In this document: positions 1-7,444 of the stretch, piece after piece
Layout: every line of letters starts with the position of its first letter
Position numbering within the stretch: position 1 is the stretch's first letter
NCBI RefSeq assembly: GCF_014642675.1
Contig: NZ_BMIS01000004.1
Coordinates: 1-64,000 of the forward strand
Direction of reading: 5' to 3'
Source of the DNA: Nesterenkonia cremea
Lineage (GTDB): Bacteria > Actinomycetota > Actinomycetes > Actinomycetales > Micrococcaceae
DNA: 64,000 bases
Position numbers and translations under genes: made by a program
Notes under the pieces: generated by a model
Told to the model about the DNA's origin: nothing
Databases searched by the model: none
Seen by the model: only the letters and a program-made list of their open reading frames with translations

Positions 1-285
1 TGGGCCCGTAGGCTGGAACATGGCTCGCGTCCTTTGCTACTTGGAAGATAGATCGGCAAAATCCATCATCCAACAAGGGCGCGAGCCCCTTGACTCGACA
101 CACCTCCACGCTCAACCGCGAATGGCCCGTTAAGTCTTAGTTGTGCGATCTCCGTGGTGATCTACAGCCGCAAGAGCTGAGGTTCGGTGGCGCTGCTCCA
201 GTAGGGGTGAAGGAGGGAGCCACCGGTGCGTGTCGGTGACGGCTCCTAGGCTCAATCACCTCAACCGATATGAGAGGTGATCTTT
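1..285. other. Intergenic region with a hairpin, no gene seen
   Basis: I see no coding region with a plausible start here. Positions 216-246 can fold into a GC-rich hairpin (GGAGCCACCG pairing with CGGT and GGCTCC across a three-base bulge). No T tract follows, so it may be a leader structure for the small gene at 286 or the terminator of a gene lying left of the window. Confidence 0.4.
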
Positions 286-456
286 ATGAAGGACCTGTTC
301 CGTTCGCCCTTTCCGTGGCTGCTGCTGACGGCGGTGGCATCAAGCCTGGCCTTTGCTGACCGGTGGCCGTACGTGGCGGTGCTGCTCACCGCCCTGACTG
401 CAGCGGTTTGCGGGGCAGGCATTCACCGGTCACAGCAGAAGCCTGCCCGGGCCTGA
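286..456 (+). CDS. Small two-helix membrane protein, 56 aa, unknown function
   Basis: A short reading frame starts at an ATG preceded five bases upstream by a good ribosome binding site (AGAGGTGA, 273-280). The product is hydrophobic, with two probable membrane segments (about residues 9-24 and 29-46) separated by a short DRWP turn, and it ends in a basic tail (HRSQQKPARA). It is followed 23 bases later by a strong bidirectional hairpin terminator, which supports a real transcription unit. I do not recognise the family. Size and topology resemble small accessory membrane proteins, but no function can be assigned. Confidence 0.55.
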   Translation: MKDLFRSPFPWLLLTAVASSLAFADRWPYVAVLLTALTAAVCGAGIHRSQQKPARA

Positions 457-479
457 GCGGCAAGCCGCCCCGGGCGCGA

Positions 480-526
480 AAGAGGGCGGCTCCTCTGGCC
501 GAGAAGGTCAGAGGAACCGCCCTCTT
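480..526. terminator. Bidirectional hairpin terminator
   Basis: Arms of about 21 bases (480-500 and 506-526, AGAGGGCGG against CCGCCCTCT) with a few mismatches surround a GAGAA loop. It lies between the small membrane gene and the convergent DUF4870 gene, so it can end transcription from both sides. Confidence 0.75.
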
Positions 527-573
527 CTGTGTCCGCCGCGGCGATCACCTGTCCTGCGGGGCAGGGGAGGGGA

Positions 574-1164
574 TCACTTGATGAACTTGATGGTGAAGGG
601 GTAGCGGAACTGCCGGCGGTTATAGGCGGCGATGGCGCCCAGGATTCCGAAGATCAGGGCGGTGATGTACAGCAGCGGCAGGATGATGATTCCGATGATG
701 ATGATCAGCGTGGCGTAGCCGATCACGTAGCCGATGAACAGCGTGATCTGCCAGTTCAGCGCGTCCTTGCCGTGATCGTCGATCATCGGGCTGCGCTCGC
801 GGAAGACCAGCCAGATGATCAGCGGGGCCAGCCAGCTGAAGAAGGCGCCGCCCAGGTGGATGCCCACACCCCAGCCCTGCTCCTCGCCGGGGGACAGCGG
901 GCCTGCCTGCGGCTGCTGCTGGCCCTGGTAGGGGTTCGGCTGCTGGTGCGGCTGGTGCGGAGCCTGTCCGGGGTGATCGGGCTGTCCGTAGCCGCCGGGC
1001 TGACCCGGCTGGCCTGCCCCGTAGCCGCCGTCGTGACCTCCGGCCGGGCCCTGGGCCGGGCCGCCGAAGCCCTGCTGCGGCGGCTGATGCGGTTGCTCGT
1101 GCGGCTGCTGAGGAACCTCCTCTGGATCCGGGGGAGTGCCGGGTCCCTGCGGCGGCTGTGACAT
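574..1164 (-). CDS. DUF4870 domain membrane protein with Pro/Gln/Gly-rich N-terminus
   Basis: The 196-residue protein has two parts. Residues 1-95 are a disordered stretch of Pro, Gln, Gly and His. Residues 98-196 form a DUF4870/Tic20-like membrane domain with three hydrophobic segments and the family signature around DALNWQ, ending in a short basic tail (FTIKFIK). The start is well supported by the ribosome binding site AGGAGG six bases upstream of the ATG. Members of this family are common in Actinobacteria and usually have the same proline-rich head; their function is not established. It stands alone, divergent from the sirtuin gene. Confidence 0.85.
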   Translation of the reverse strand: MSQPPQGPGTPPDPEEVPQQPHEQPHQPPQQGFGGPAQGPAGGHDGGYGAGQPGQPGGYGQPDHPGQAPHQPHQQPNPYQGQQQPQAGPLSPGEEQGWGVGIHLGGAFFSWLAPLIIWLVFRERSPMIDDHGKDALNWQITLFIGYVIGYATLIIIIGIIILPLLYITALIFGILGAIAAYNRRQFRYPFTIKFIK

Positions 1165-1243
1165 GTTTTCCTCCTGTGTGTGATCCTAATGCTTCAGGAC
1201 GGTGCCTCTTCAGCGGTGGCCTGACTCCGGTGTACTGACTAAT

Positions 1244-1257
1244 TTTGCGTACGCAAA
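1244..1257. promoter_or_regulatory. Perfect 14-bp palindrome upstream of the sirtuin gene
   Basis: TTTGCGTACGCAAA is perfectly self-complementary and sits 18 bases before the sirtuin start, between the two divergent genes. It looks like the binding site of a dimeric repressor. No regulator is adjacent, so the cognate protein is unknown. Confidence 0.5.
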
Positions 1258-1275
1258 GACCTGAGGTGTTTCGGG

Positions 1276-2061
1276 ATGAAGCTGTTGGACCATGTCGACG
1301 ATGAGCTCGCCGCGCTGGCCCGCGATGCTCGCCATGTGGCCGTGCTCTCCGGGGCTGGGATCAGCGCCGAATCCGGCGTGCCCACCTTCCGGGAGGTTCA
1401 GACCGGCCTCTGGGAGCAGTTCTCAGCCGAGGACCTGGCCACTCCGGACGCCTTCGATGACGATCCCGCCCTGGTGTGGACCTGGTATCGCTGGCGCCAG
1501 TCCCTGGTCCAGGCGGTGGAGCCCAACCCCGGCCACTTGGCTCTTGCCCGTTGGCAGAAGCAGCTCACCGAGACCGGGGGAGGTCTGAGCATCTCTACGC
1601 AGAACGTCGATGACCTGCACGAGCGCGCCGGGGCTGAGGTCCTGGCTCACCTGCACGGCAACATCGCCGCCCACCGCTGCACCGACTGCGGCGCTTCGGT
1701 GCAGCTTCCCGCTCCCGGCTATGACGGGTTCGAGGCTCCTCCCGAGGCGGAGGGTCCGCCTGCCTGCGAGCGCTGCGCCACCGGTCTGATCCGCCCAGAC
1801 ATCGTGTGGTTCGGCGAGGCGCTGCCCATGGATGCCTTTGAGGCCACGATGGCCGCCATCCGCGCTGCTGACCTGGTGGTCGTCGTCGGGACCTCCGGCA
1901 TCGTCCAGCCTGCGGCCGGACTGCCGCTGCTGGCGCTGGAGCGGGGCACGCCGCTGGTGGAGGTCAATCCGCAGGAGACCGAGCTCAGTGAGACCATGGA
2001 CTTTGTTCTGCGTGGCCCCTCCGGCCAGATGCTTCCCACCCTGCTGGAGACAATCTCTTGA
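1276..2061 (+). CDS. cobB: NAD-dependent protein deacylase, Sir2 family (class III type)
   Basis: The 261-residue protein carries the full sirtuin core: the NAD-binding motif GAGISAESGVPTFR (26-39), TQNVD (108-112), the catalytic His127 in LHG, a zinc site with Cys135, Cys138, Cys164 and Cys167, and RPDIVWFGE near 173-181. Tyr71 and Arg74 form the YxxR pair that in SIRT5/CobB-type sirtuins recognises acidic acyl groups, so removal of succinyl or malonyl groups from lysines is likely along with deacetylation. The ATG follows a CTGAGGTG ribosome binding site. It overlaps the next gene by four bases (TTGA), implying translational coupling with the uppP-like gene. Confidence 0.93.
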   Translation: MKLLDHVDDELAALARDARHVAVLSGAGISAESGVPTFREVQTGLWEQFSAEDLATPDAFDDDPALVWTWYRWRQSLVQAVEPNPGHLALARWQKQLTETGGGLSISTQNVDDLHERAGAEVLAHLHGNIAAHRCTDCGASVQLPAPGYDGFEAPPEAEGPPACERCATGLIRPDIVWFGEALPMDAFEATMAAIRAADLVVVVGTSGIVQPAAGLPLLALERGTPLVEVNPQETELSETMDFVLRGPSGQMLPTLLETIS

Positions 2062-3053
2062 CCATCTTCGAAGCTGTGCTCCTGGGTGCCATCCAGGGGC
2101 TCTTCATGTTCATCCCGGTGAGCTCTTCGAGCCACCTCGTGCTGACCCAGAACTGGCTCGCCGAGTCCGGTTCTGCGCTGCCCTCTCCGGACACCCCGGA
2201 GATGATCCTGTTCAACCTGCTCGTCCACCTGGGCACCATGGTCTCGGTGGTCGTGGTCATGTGGCAGCCGCTGAAGCGGCTGATCAGCGGAACCGTCCGC
2301 GAGCTCAAGCTCTTCGCCCGGCGGAAGACCCTGCGCCACCTGATCCACCTGCGGCTGATGCTGCTGGGCGTGGTGACCACCGGTGTCACCGGTGTGCTGG
2401 GTCTGCTGGTCCGGGCCTACGGCACTGACGCCTTCGCCACCCCGTGGATCGTGGCGGTGCTGCTGCTGATCACCGGTGCCATCCTCTGGTGGTCCGATTC
2501 GGTGAAGACCACCTGGCGCGGTGCCGCACAGATGACCCTGTGGGTGGCCGTGCTGATCGGTCTGGCCCAGGCCGCCGCGCTCTTCCCGGGGCTCAGCCGC
2601 TCCGGTCTGACCATCGCCATGGCGCTTGCCCTGGGCATGCACCGCAAGATCGCCGCCCAGTTCAGCTTCTTCGTCGCCATCCCCACCATTGTGGCGGCCA
2701 CCGGCGTGCAGTCCCTGGAGCTGCTGACCCATGAGGGAGGCTTCTTCATCAGCTGGCAGGCCTACACCGTGGCCTTCGTGGTCGCCGCCGTCATCGGCGC
2801 CGCCGCTCTGTGGGCGGTGCTGCGCCTGCTCTATAAGGGCTACTTCCGCGTCTTCGCCGTCTACGTGGTGGCCCTGGCGGCCTTCGTGCTGATCTACCAG
2901 CCCACCTTTGACGAGGACGCGGTGGTGGACCAGCTGCCCGTGGAGGAGGAGCAGGCCGCCCAGGAGGCTGGAGAGGAGATCTCTCAGGAGGAGCTCCGGG
3001 ATGAGTCGCCGGAGGGGCCGCAGGAGGAACCCCAGGATGCTGGGGCCCGATAG
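2058..3053 (+). CDS. uppP: Undecaprenyl-diphosphatase family protein (UppP/BacA), active site altered
   Basis: This is a polytopic membrane protein of 331 residues starting at a TTG that overlaps the sirtuin stop. UppP recycles the lipid carrier of cell-wall synthesis by hydrolysing undecaprenyl diphosphate. The second family motif is intact (PGLSRSGLT, about residues 180-188), as is the conserved His in SSSSHLVL. The first motif, normally (E/Q)xxxE, reads QGLFMF here, so the second, catalytic Glu is replaced by Met. The protein also has a Glu-rich tail of about 45 residues beyond the usual 270-285 length. Either it is a divergent phosphatase or a relative with a changed role; a second normal uppP elsewhere would favour the latter. 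Confidence 0.85.
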   Translation: MTIFEAVLLGAIQGLFMFIPVSSSSHLVLTQNWLAESGSALPSPDTPEMILFNLLVHLGTMVSVVVVMWQPLKRLISGTVRELKLFARRKTLRHLIHLRLMLLGVVTTGVTGVLGLLVRAYGTDAFATPWIVAVLLLITGAILWWSDSVKTTWRGAAQMTLWVAVLIGLAQAAALFPGLSRSGLTIAMALALGMHRKIAAQFSFFVAIPTIVAATGVQSLELLTHEGGFFISWQAYTVAFVVAAVIGAAALWAVLRLLYKGYFRVFAVYVVALAAFVLIYQPTFDEDAVVDQLPVEEEQAAQEAGEEISQEELRDESPEGPQEEPQDAGAR

Positions 3054-3056
3054 GGT
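3051..3056 (+). promoter_or_regulatory. -10 element TAGGGT, leaderless start at 3063
   Basis: The hexamer overlaps the uppP stop codon and ends six bases before the GTG of the DivIVA-domain gene, matching the spacing seen at many other genes in this window. Confidence 0.5.
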
Positions 3057-3062
3057 GGCAGG

Positions 3063-3374
3063 GTGATGTGGCTCTTCCTCGTGGCTCTGGCGATCCTCGG
3101 TGTGATCGTCCTGCTGCTCATGGGCAGATGGGACGGTGCCCCCGCACCGCAGGAGGAGAGCGGGGCCGCGCATCAGAGGCCCACACACGATCAGCTCTCC
3201 GCCGGTGAGATCACCCCGGAGCACCTGGAGGAGGTCCGGTTCGACTCTGCGCTGCGCGGCTATCGGATGGACCAGGTGGATGCCCTGCTGGACACACTGG
3301 CCCGGCAGCTGCGCGAGGCCCGCGGAGAGGACCCCTCCGAGTCTGATGTGCGACCTCGCAACGACCCTCGATAG
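3063..3374 (+). CDS. Membrane-anchored DivIVA-domain protein
   Basis: The 103-residue product has one N-terminal membrane segment (about residues 2-20), a short linker, and a DivIVA-type segment near 50-90 with the hallmark LRGYRMDQVDALLD. DivIVA domains mediate self-association and recruitment to curved membrane or cell poles. This is a short protein of the kind often found in Actinobacteria, not the long coiled-coil Wag31. The start is either GTG 3063 or ATG 3066. Its role is probably in cell-envelope or division-site organisation, by analogy only. Confidence 0.75.
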   Translation: MMWLFLVALAILGVIVLLLMGRWDGAPAPQEESGAAHQRPTHDQLSAGEITPEHLEEVRFDSALRGYRMDQVDALLDTLARQLREARGEDPSESDVRPRNDPR

Positions 3375-3443
3375 TCACATCGCGCTCAGATGAGTGATAA
3401 TAGAGATGAATGTCGCGAGGAACACCAAGAAGGGAATCACCCG

Positions 3444-3614
3444 ATGGCTGCAATGAAACCGCGTACCGGCGATGGTCCTATGGAGGTCACTCAGGAGGGA
3501 CGCAGCCTGATCATGCGGGTTCCCATCGATGGTGGTGGACGCCTGGTGCTCGAGATCGACAACGATGAGGCCGAAGCCCTGAAGGCCTGCCTCATCGACG
3601 CTGTGGGGGAGTAA
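3444..3614 (+). CDS. DUF3117 domain protein
   Basis: A 56-residue protein begins MAAMKPRTGDGPM, the characteristic DUF3117 opening, and continues with a short beta-rich core (GRSLIMRVP, GGRLVLEI). The frame is open back to 3390, but the family length and start motif and the AGAAGGGA ribosome binding site at about 3428 favour ATG 3444. DUF3117 proteins are small, highly conserved and specific to Actinobacteria; their function is unknown. The gene ends in a hairpin shared with the convergent O-methyltransferase gene. Confidence 0.9.
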   Translation: MAAMKPRTGDGPMEVTQEGRSLIMRVPIDGGGRLVLEIDNDEAEALKACLIDAVGE

Positions 3615-3625
3615 GTCCCCGGCCC

Positions 3626-3645
3626 TCCGGCGCTTCAGCGCCGGA
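3626..3645. terminator. Convergent-gene hairpin with TTCA loop
   Basis: TCCGGCGC, loop TTCA, GCGCCGGA. It overlaps the last codons of the minus-strand O-methyltransferase gene and follows the DUF3117 gene by 11 bases. The same loop design occurs at 26380-26399. Confidence 0.65.
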
Positions 3646-4285
3646 CTGCGACCAGCAGCCCTGTTCCGGTGCCCAGCAGGGTGCTGGTGACACGGCCGTC
3701 CTCGCGCAGGACGCGCTCCGTCTCACGCATGGTCTGAGTGCTCTCCTCCCGCACTGCGGGGCGAGGCACCTGGTCCTGGTCCAGGGCATCGTTGATGATC
3801 AGCAGACCGCCGGGGGCGAGCATACGGAAGCTCTCGGCGGTGAAGTCTGGGAGATGTTCTGCCCCTGCATCGAGCAGCACCAGGTCATAGGCCCCGGTGG
3901 CCAGCCGCGGCAGGACCTCCTCGGCGCGCCCGGTGATCAGCCGCGTGCGCCGTGCCGGCAGCTGCTCCTGACGGAAGGCCGTCCGAGCGGTATGCAGATG
4001 CTCCGGATCCAGATCGATGCTGGTCAGGATCGCCTCCGGCTGCGCCCCGCGCAGCAGTGAGATCCCAGAGACCCCGACGCCGGTCCCCACCTCCACCAGA
4101 GTCTTCGCCTGCACGGCGGCGGCCAGCACGGTCAGGGTGGCGGCAGTTCCCTCGCTCACCGGCTCCACGCCCAGATCGAAGGCCAGTTCGCGGGTGGCCT
4201 GCAGCACAGGATCGTCGCTGAGGTGCTGTTCGGCATAGGCCCAGCTGCTGTGCTTGGCCGTCGGGGAGGTGTTCAGGGCCTTCAT
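3635..4285 (-). CDS. O-methyltransferase family protein (COG4122)
   Basis: This 216-residue class I SAM-dependent methyltransferase resembles the catechol/caffeoyl-CoA O-methyltransferase family. The SAM-binding glycine loop is VEVGTGVGVSG (about 60-70), followed by the acidic residue in SIDLDPEHL and the DLVLLDAG strand. The -10-like element TAAGAT (4295-4300 on the minus strand) is nine bases from the start codon. In many actinobacteria this gene sits beside sigE, an anti-sigma factor and tatB; here it is divergent from a sensor-like membrane gene, and tatB follows, but no sigma factor is present. The substrate is unknown. Confidence 0.85.
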   Translation of the reverse strand: MKALNTSPTAKHSSWAYAEQHLSDDPVLQATRELAFDLGVEPVSEGTAATLTVLAAAVQAKTLVEVGTGVGVSGISLLRGAQPEAILTSIDLDPEHLHTARTAFRQEQLPARRTRLITGRAEEVLPRLATGAYDLVLLDAGAEHLPDFTAESFRMLAPGGLLIINDALDQDQVPRPAVREESTQTMRETERVLREDGRVTSTLLGTGTGLLVAVRR

Positions 4286-4384
4286 AACGGTCTCATCTTA
4301 GATGCTGTGGCATTCGGGAAGAACCTGAGGCCTGCTCAGCGTGCCTCCAGGAAATCTCCAGCTGCATCTCGCAGACTGTGATCG

Positions 4385-5119
4385 ATGGTTCAGCAGGTTT
4401 CCCGCCCACCCACTCGCCCCCGGGCAGGGTGGGTCGTTCTTCTGTGCCTGGCCACCGCCACGCTGGCAGGGATCGTGCTCTTCGCCGCCGCCTGGATCGT
4501 GGGCGGCCGTGTCCAGGCAGGCTCGCTCACCGAGCGGATCCTGCCCGCTGACGAACAGCGCATCCAGGGCGACGGCGGCCGAGGATCCGAGGGCTCCGCC
4601 GCTCCTGTGCTGCATGAGCTCCCGGTGGATCAGCTCAGCCAGCTCAAGCCGCTGGGGTGGAATGTGGCTCATCTCTCCGGCTACGGCCTGGAGCCCCAGC
4701 AGGTGGAGACCGAGCTTGCCGACGGCCTGCGCACTGTGGAGGTCCGGCTCAGCAACGGCCAGAGCGTGGTGGAGGTGGCCGAGACCCGTCCCGAAGAGAC
4801 GAGCGCCGAGCTGGCCCCGCTGCAGGAGCAGATCTCCCAAGCGGTGGACCTGGGGGCTGCCGAGCACGAGGAGATCGAGGTGAGCACCGGGGACACCGGA
4901 GACCTCTACCGCACCGAGGGCTCTGAGGAGTGGACTGTGGCGGTGGAGACCGACTACGCCCGCTACGTGATCACCTCCGATATGACTGAGGCCTCTGCCG
5001 AAGAGATCGCCGCCTGGGTGCTGGTCACCGACCGCTCCCGGCTGCAGATCATGCCCTCGGAGGAGACCGGCGGACTGGACCGGATCGAGCGCGGACTGCG
5101 TGAGATCCTCAGCTGGTGA
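4385..5119 (+). CDS. Single-pass membrane protein with extracytoplasmic sensor-like domain
   Basis: The 244-residue protein has a short basic cytoplasmic head, one membrane segment at about residues 15-40, and an acidic outer domain of about 200 residues. I see no zinc-finger anti-sigma motif (HxxxCxxC) in the head. Its place between an O-methyltransferase and tatB is where several actinobacteria encode sigE and its anti-sigma factor, and the outer domain could be a remnant of or substitute for such a sensor. This is inference from position; the family is not recognised. A weak -10 (CAGACT, 4372-4377) lies seven bases before the ATG. Confidence 0.6.
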   Translation: MVQQVSRPPTRPRAGWVVLLCLATATLAGIVLFAAAWIVGGRVQAGSLTERILPADEQRIQGDGGRGSEGSAAPVLHELPVDQLSQLKPLGWNVAHLSGYGLEPQQVETELADGLRTVEVRLSNGQSVVEVAETRPEETSAELAPLQEQISQAVDLGAAEHEEIEVSTGDTGDLYRTEGSEEWTVAVETDYARYVITSDMTEASAEEIAAWVLVTDRSRLQIMPSEETGGLDRIERGLREILSW

Positions 5120-5184
5120 GCCCGGCCCGCCTCGGGTGTGGGCGGCGTCGGCATCCCGGAATGAGCGGCGGCCCGGCGTGACGG

Positions 5185-5190
5185 TAGAGT
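5185..5190 (+). promoter_or_regulatory. -10 element TAGAGT, leaderless start of tatB
   Basis: The hexamer ends six bases before the GTG at 5197, so transcription would begin at or next to the start codon. No ribosome binding site is visible. Confidence 0.6.
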
Positions 5191-5196
5191 AGTCCC

Positions 5197-5868
5197 GTGT
5201 TCGGAATCAGCGGCTATCAGTTTCTCCTGCTGATGGTGCTCGCGTTCTTCCTGATCGGCCCGGAGCGCCTCCCGCAGTATGCCCGCACCCTGGCTGATTG
5301 GGTGCGCAAGGCCCGCGGCATGGCCGAGGACGCCAAGGTGCGCTTCCGCGAGGAGACCGGAACCGACTTCGACGCGGTGGACTGGCAGAAATACGATCCC
5401 CGCCAATACGACCCCCGCCGAATCATCCGTGAGGCGCTCACTGAGGAGTACGACGCCGTCAACGAGGTCCGCTCCTCGGCGCGGCTGGAGTCCCCGCGCT
5501 CGCCGTCTTCCTCCCTGGGTGCCTCCTCACGCGGAACATCCTCACGCGGGACATCCTCGCGCGGTCGCTCCGCGGTGGGCAGCGCTGATGAGCGCAGCGG
5601 GGCCTCGCGGTCGGGCAGCTCCCGCCCCAGCTCCTCGCAGGCCGCCAGCCGCGCCGGTGTGGCCGGGGCCGCCGGGCGGTCCTCCCAGGGTGCTGATCCC
5701 CGCGATGTCTTCGGCGTGGGCGCTTCCAGCTCCGGAGCCTCAGCTGCCGGGGCCGCAGGTGCCGCCGTGCCCGCTGGAGGTGCGTTGGCCGCAGGTGTGG
5801 CCGGTGCGGCAGCTGTGGAGGCCGAAAAGGCCCAGCAGCCGGCGCCCTTCGACGTCGACGCCACCTGA
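5197..5868 (+). CDS. tatB: Sec-independent protein translocase TatB
   Basis: TatB forms, with TatC, the receptor for folded twin-arginine export substrates. The 223-residue protein begins MFGISGYQFLLLM, with a single membrane helix (about 5-21) followed by the conserved IGPERLPQYARTLADW turn and amphipathic helix. The DFDAVDWQKYDPRQYDP segment after the helix is typical of actinobacterial TatB. The last 120 residues are a disordered Ser/Ala/Gly tail with repeated SSRGTSSRG units. TatA and TatC are not in the window. Its usual neighbour mrp lies close by but on the other strand. Confidence 0.92.
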   Translation: MFGISGYQFLLLMVLAFFLIGPERLPQYARTLADWVRKARGMAEDAKVRFREETGTDFDAVDWQKYDPRQYDPRRIIREALTEEYDAVNEVRSSARLESPRSPSSSLGASSRGTSSRGTSSRGRSAVGSADERSGASRSGSSRPSSSQAASRAGVAGAAGRSSQGADPRDVFGVGASSSGASAAGAAGAAVPAGGALAAGVAGAAAVEAEKAQQPAPFDVDAT

Positions 5869-5877
5869 TTCAGCAGC

Positions 5878-7359
5878 TCAGGAGGCCAGCACCACCGGCT
5901 GCCAGAGCAGCACGAAGACGGAGATCAGGCTCAGGGCGATGATGTTCATCCAGAAGCCGGCCTTCACCATGTCGTCCATGGTCAGGTAGTCGGAGCTGAA
6001 GACCGCCGCATTGGGCGGCGTCGAGATGGGCAGCATGAAGGCGCAGGTGGAGGTGAGCGCCACGATGGCCATGATGGCCAGCGGGTCCACACCCATGGCC
6101 AGGCCCAGGCCCACGCTGACCGGGATGAGCATATTGGAGACCGCGGTGTTGGACATGATCTCGGTCATGAACAGCACGATGGCGCCCAGGACCACCACGA
6201 TCACCACATAGGGAAGCACCTGGAGCCCGCCCAGCACCTCGCCGAACCACGGGGTCAGTTCGGAGTCGTCGAAGGCCGCGGCCAGGGAGAGACCGCCGCC
6301 GAAGAGCAGCAGGATGCCCCAGGGAAGATCGCGCATGTCCTGCCAGACCAGGATGCCCCCGCGCTTGGGCTCGCCGTCGCCGGTGTCCTGCAGCTGCTTG
6401 GCAGGCAGCAGGAACATGCTCACCGCACCGATGATGGAGATGGTGGTGTCCGAGAGCCGGATCTCCTCCGGGAGGAAGCCGGTGGTGACCCACATCAGGC
6501 CGATCACCGAGAAGATGCTCAGCACCATCTTCTCCTCGTAGCTCATCCGGCCCAGCTTCTGCAGCTGCTCCTTGGCGAAGTCGGAGGAGATGTCCACCTG
6601 GGAGGTCAGTCGGAACTGGACCTTGGAGAGGTAGAAGTAGAGCAGAGTCAGCAGCAGAGCCGTCAGCGGGGTGGCGAACAGCATCCAGTCGGCAAAGCTG
6701 ATCTGCACGTCCAGGTGGATATCGGCCTGGGCGGCCAGCGTCGCATTGGGTACAGAACCGATGAGCGTGGCCAGGCCGCCGATGGAGGCGGCATAGGCGA
6801 TGGCCAGCAGGATGCCCTTGGCGAAGCGGCGCAGTCCTTCCTCGTCGAAGAACTCCTTCTGCCGAACCTCCTCGATCAGCGCCAGGCCGATGGGAAGCAT
6901 CATCAGGGCGGTGGCCGCATTCGAGATCCACATGGACAGTGCGGCGGTGGCCAGGATGACGCCGAGCATCAGCCGCTGCCCCTGGCTGCCGACCATCCGG
7001 ATCACCGTCATGGCGATGCGCCGGTGCAGATTCCACTTCTGGATGGCCAGGGCGATGGTGAAGCCGCCCATGTACATGAACACCAGGGGATTGGTGTAGG
7101 CCATGGTCGCCGTCTCCTCATCGGTGCCGCCGGTCATCGGCAGCAGGAAGATCGGCATCAGGGAGGTGGCCGGGATGGGCAGCGCCTCGGTGATCCACCA
7201 GGTGGCCACCCAGAGCGTCACCGCCAGCACCGCGCGCGGGGCGTCGTCCAGGCCGGTGATGGCGGGGATGAAGTAGAACACCGCGAAGAGGGCGGGGCCC
7301 AGCAGCAGGCCCACCCGTCCACGTGTGATCAGTCGTGGGCTCTCATCTGTGATCTGCAC
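5878..7359 (-). CDS. SLC13/DASS family sodium:dicarboxylate (or sulfate) symporter
   Basis: The 493-residue polytopic transporter has both copies of the DASS family Ser-Asn-Thr/Ala signature: SNAATALMMLPIG (about 125-137) and SNTAVSNMLIPV in the second half, which together form the sodium and substrate carboxylate site. It also contains the family sequences WWITEALPIPATSL and PISTPPNAAVFSS. It most likely imports C4-dicarboxylates such as succinate or malate with sodium. Start is GTG 7359. It is convergent with tatB, with nine bases between stops. Confidence 0.88.
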   Translation of the reverse strand: MQITDESPRLITRGRVGLLLGPALFAVFYFIPAITGLDDAPRAVLAVTLWVATWWITEALPIPATSLMPIFLLPMTGGTDEETATMAYTNPLVFMYMGGFTIALAIQKWNLHRRIAMTVIRMVGSQGQRLMLGVILATAALSMWISNAATALMMLPIGLALIEEVRQKEFFDEEGLRRFAKGILLAIAYAASIGGLATLIGSVPNATLAAQADIHLDVQISFADWMLFATPLTALLLTLLYFYLSKVQFRLTSQVDISSDFAKEQLQKLGRMSYEEKMVLSIFSVIGLMWVTTGFLPEEIRLSDTTISIIGAVSMFLLPAKQLQDTGDGEPKRGGILVWQDMRDLPWGILLLFGGGLSLAAAFDDSELTPWFGEVLGGLQVLPYVVIVVVLGAIVLFMTEIMSNTAVSNMLIPVSVGLGLAMGVDPLAIMAIVALTSTCAFMLPISTPPNAAVFSSDYLTMDDMVKAGFWMNIIALSLISVFVLLWQPVVLAS

Positions 7360-7444
7360 AACGGGGAGTGTTGCACATTACGGAGGCCCCCGCCAAGAAG
7401 GCGCCGGTCAGGGGCTGGCCGGCCCCTGCGCTGAGACCGCCGCC

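Noticed and set aside
1719..3224. Long open frame on the minus strand across the sirtuin and uppP genes
   Set aside because: It is the antisense shadow of two well-supported genes, with a low-complexity His/Gly/Gln/Asp product typical of reversed high-GC codons.
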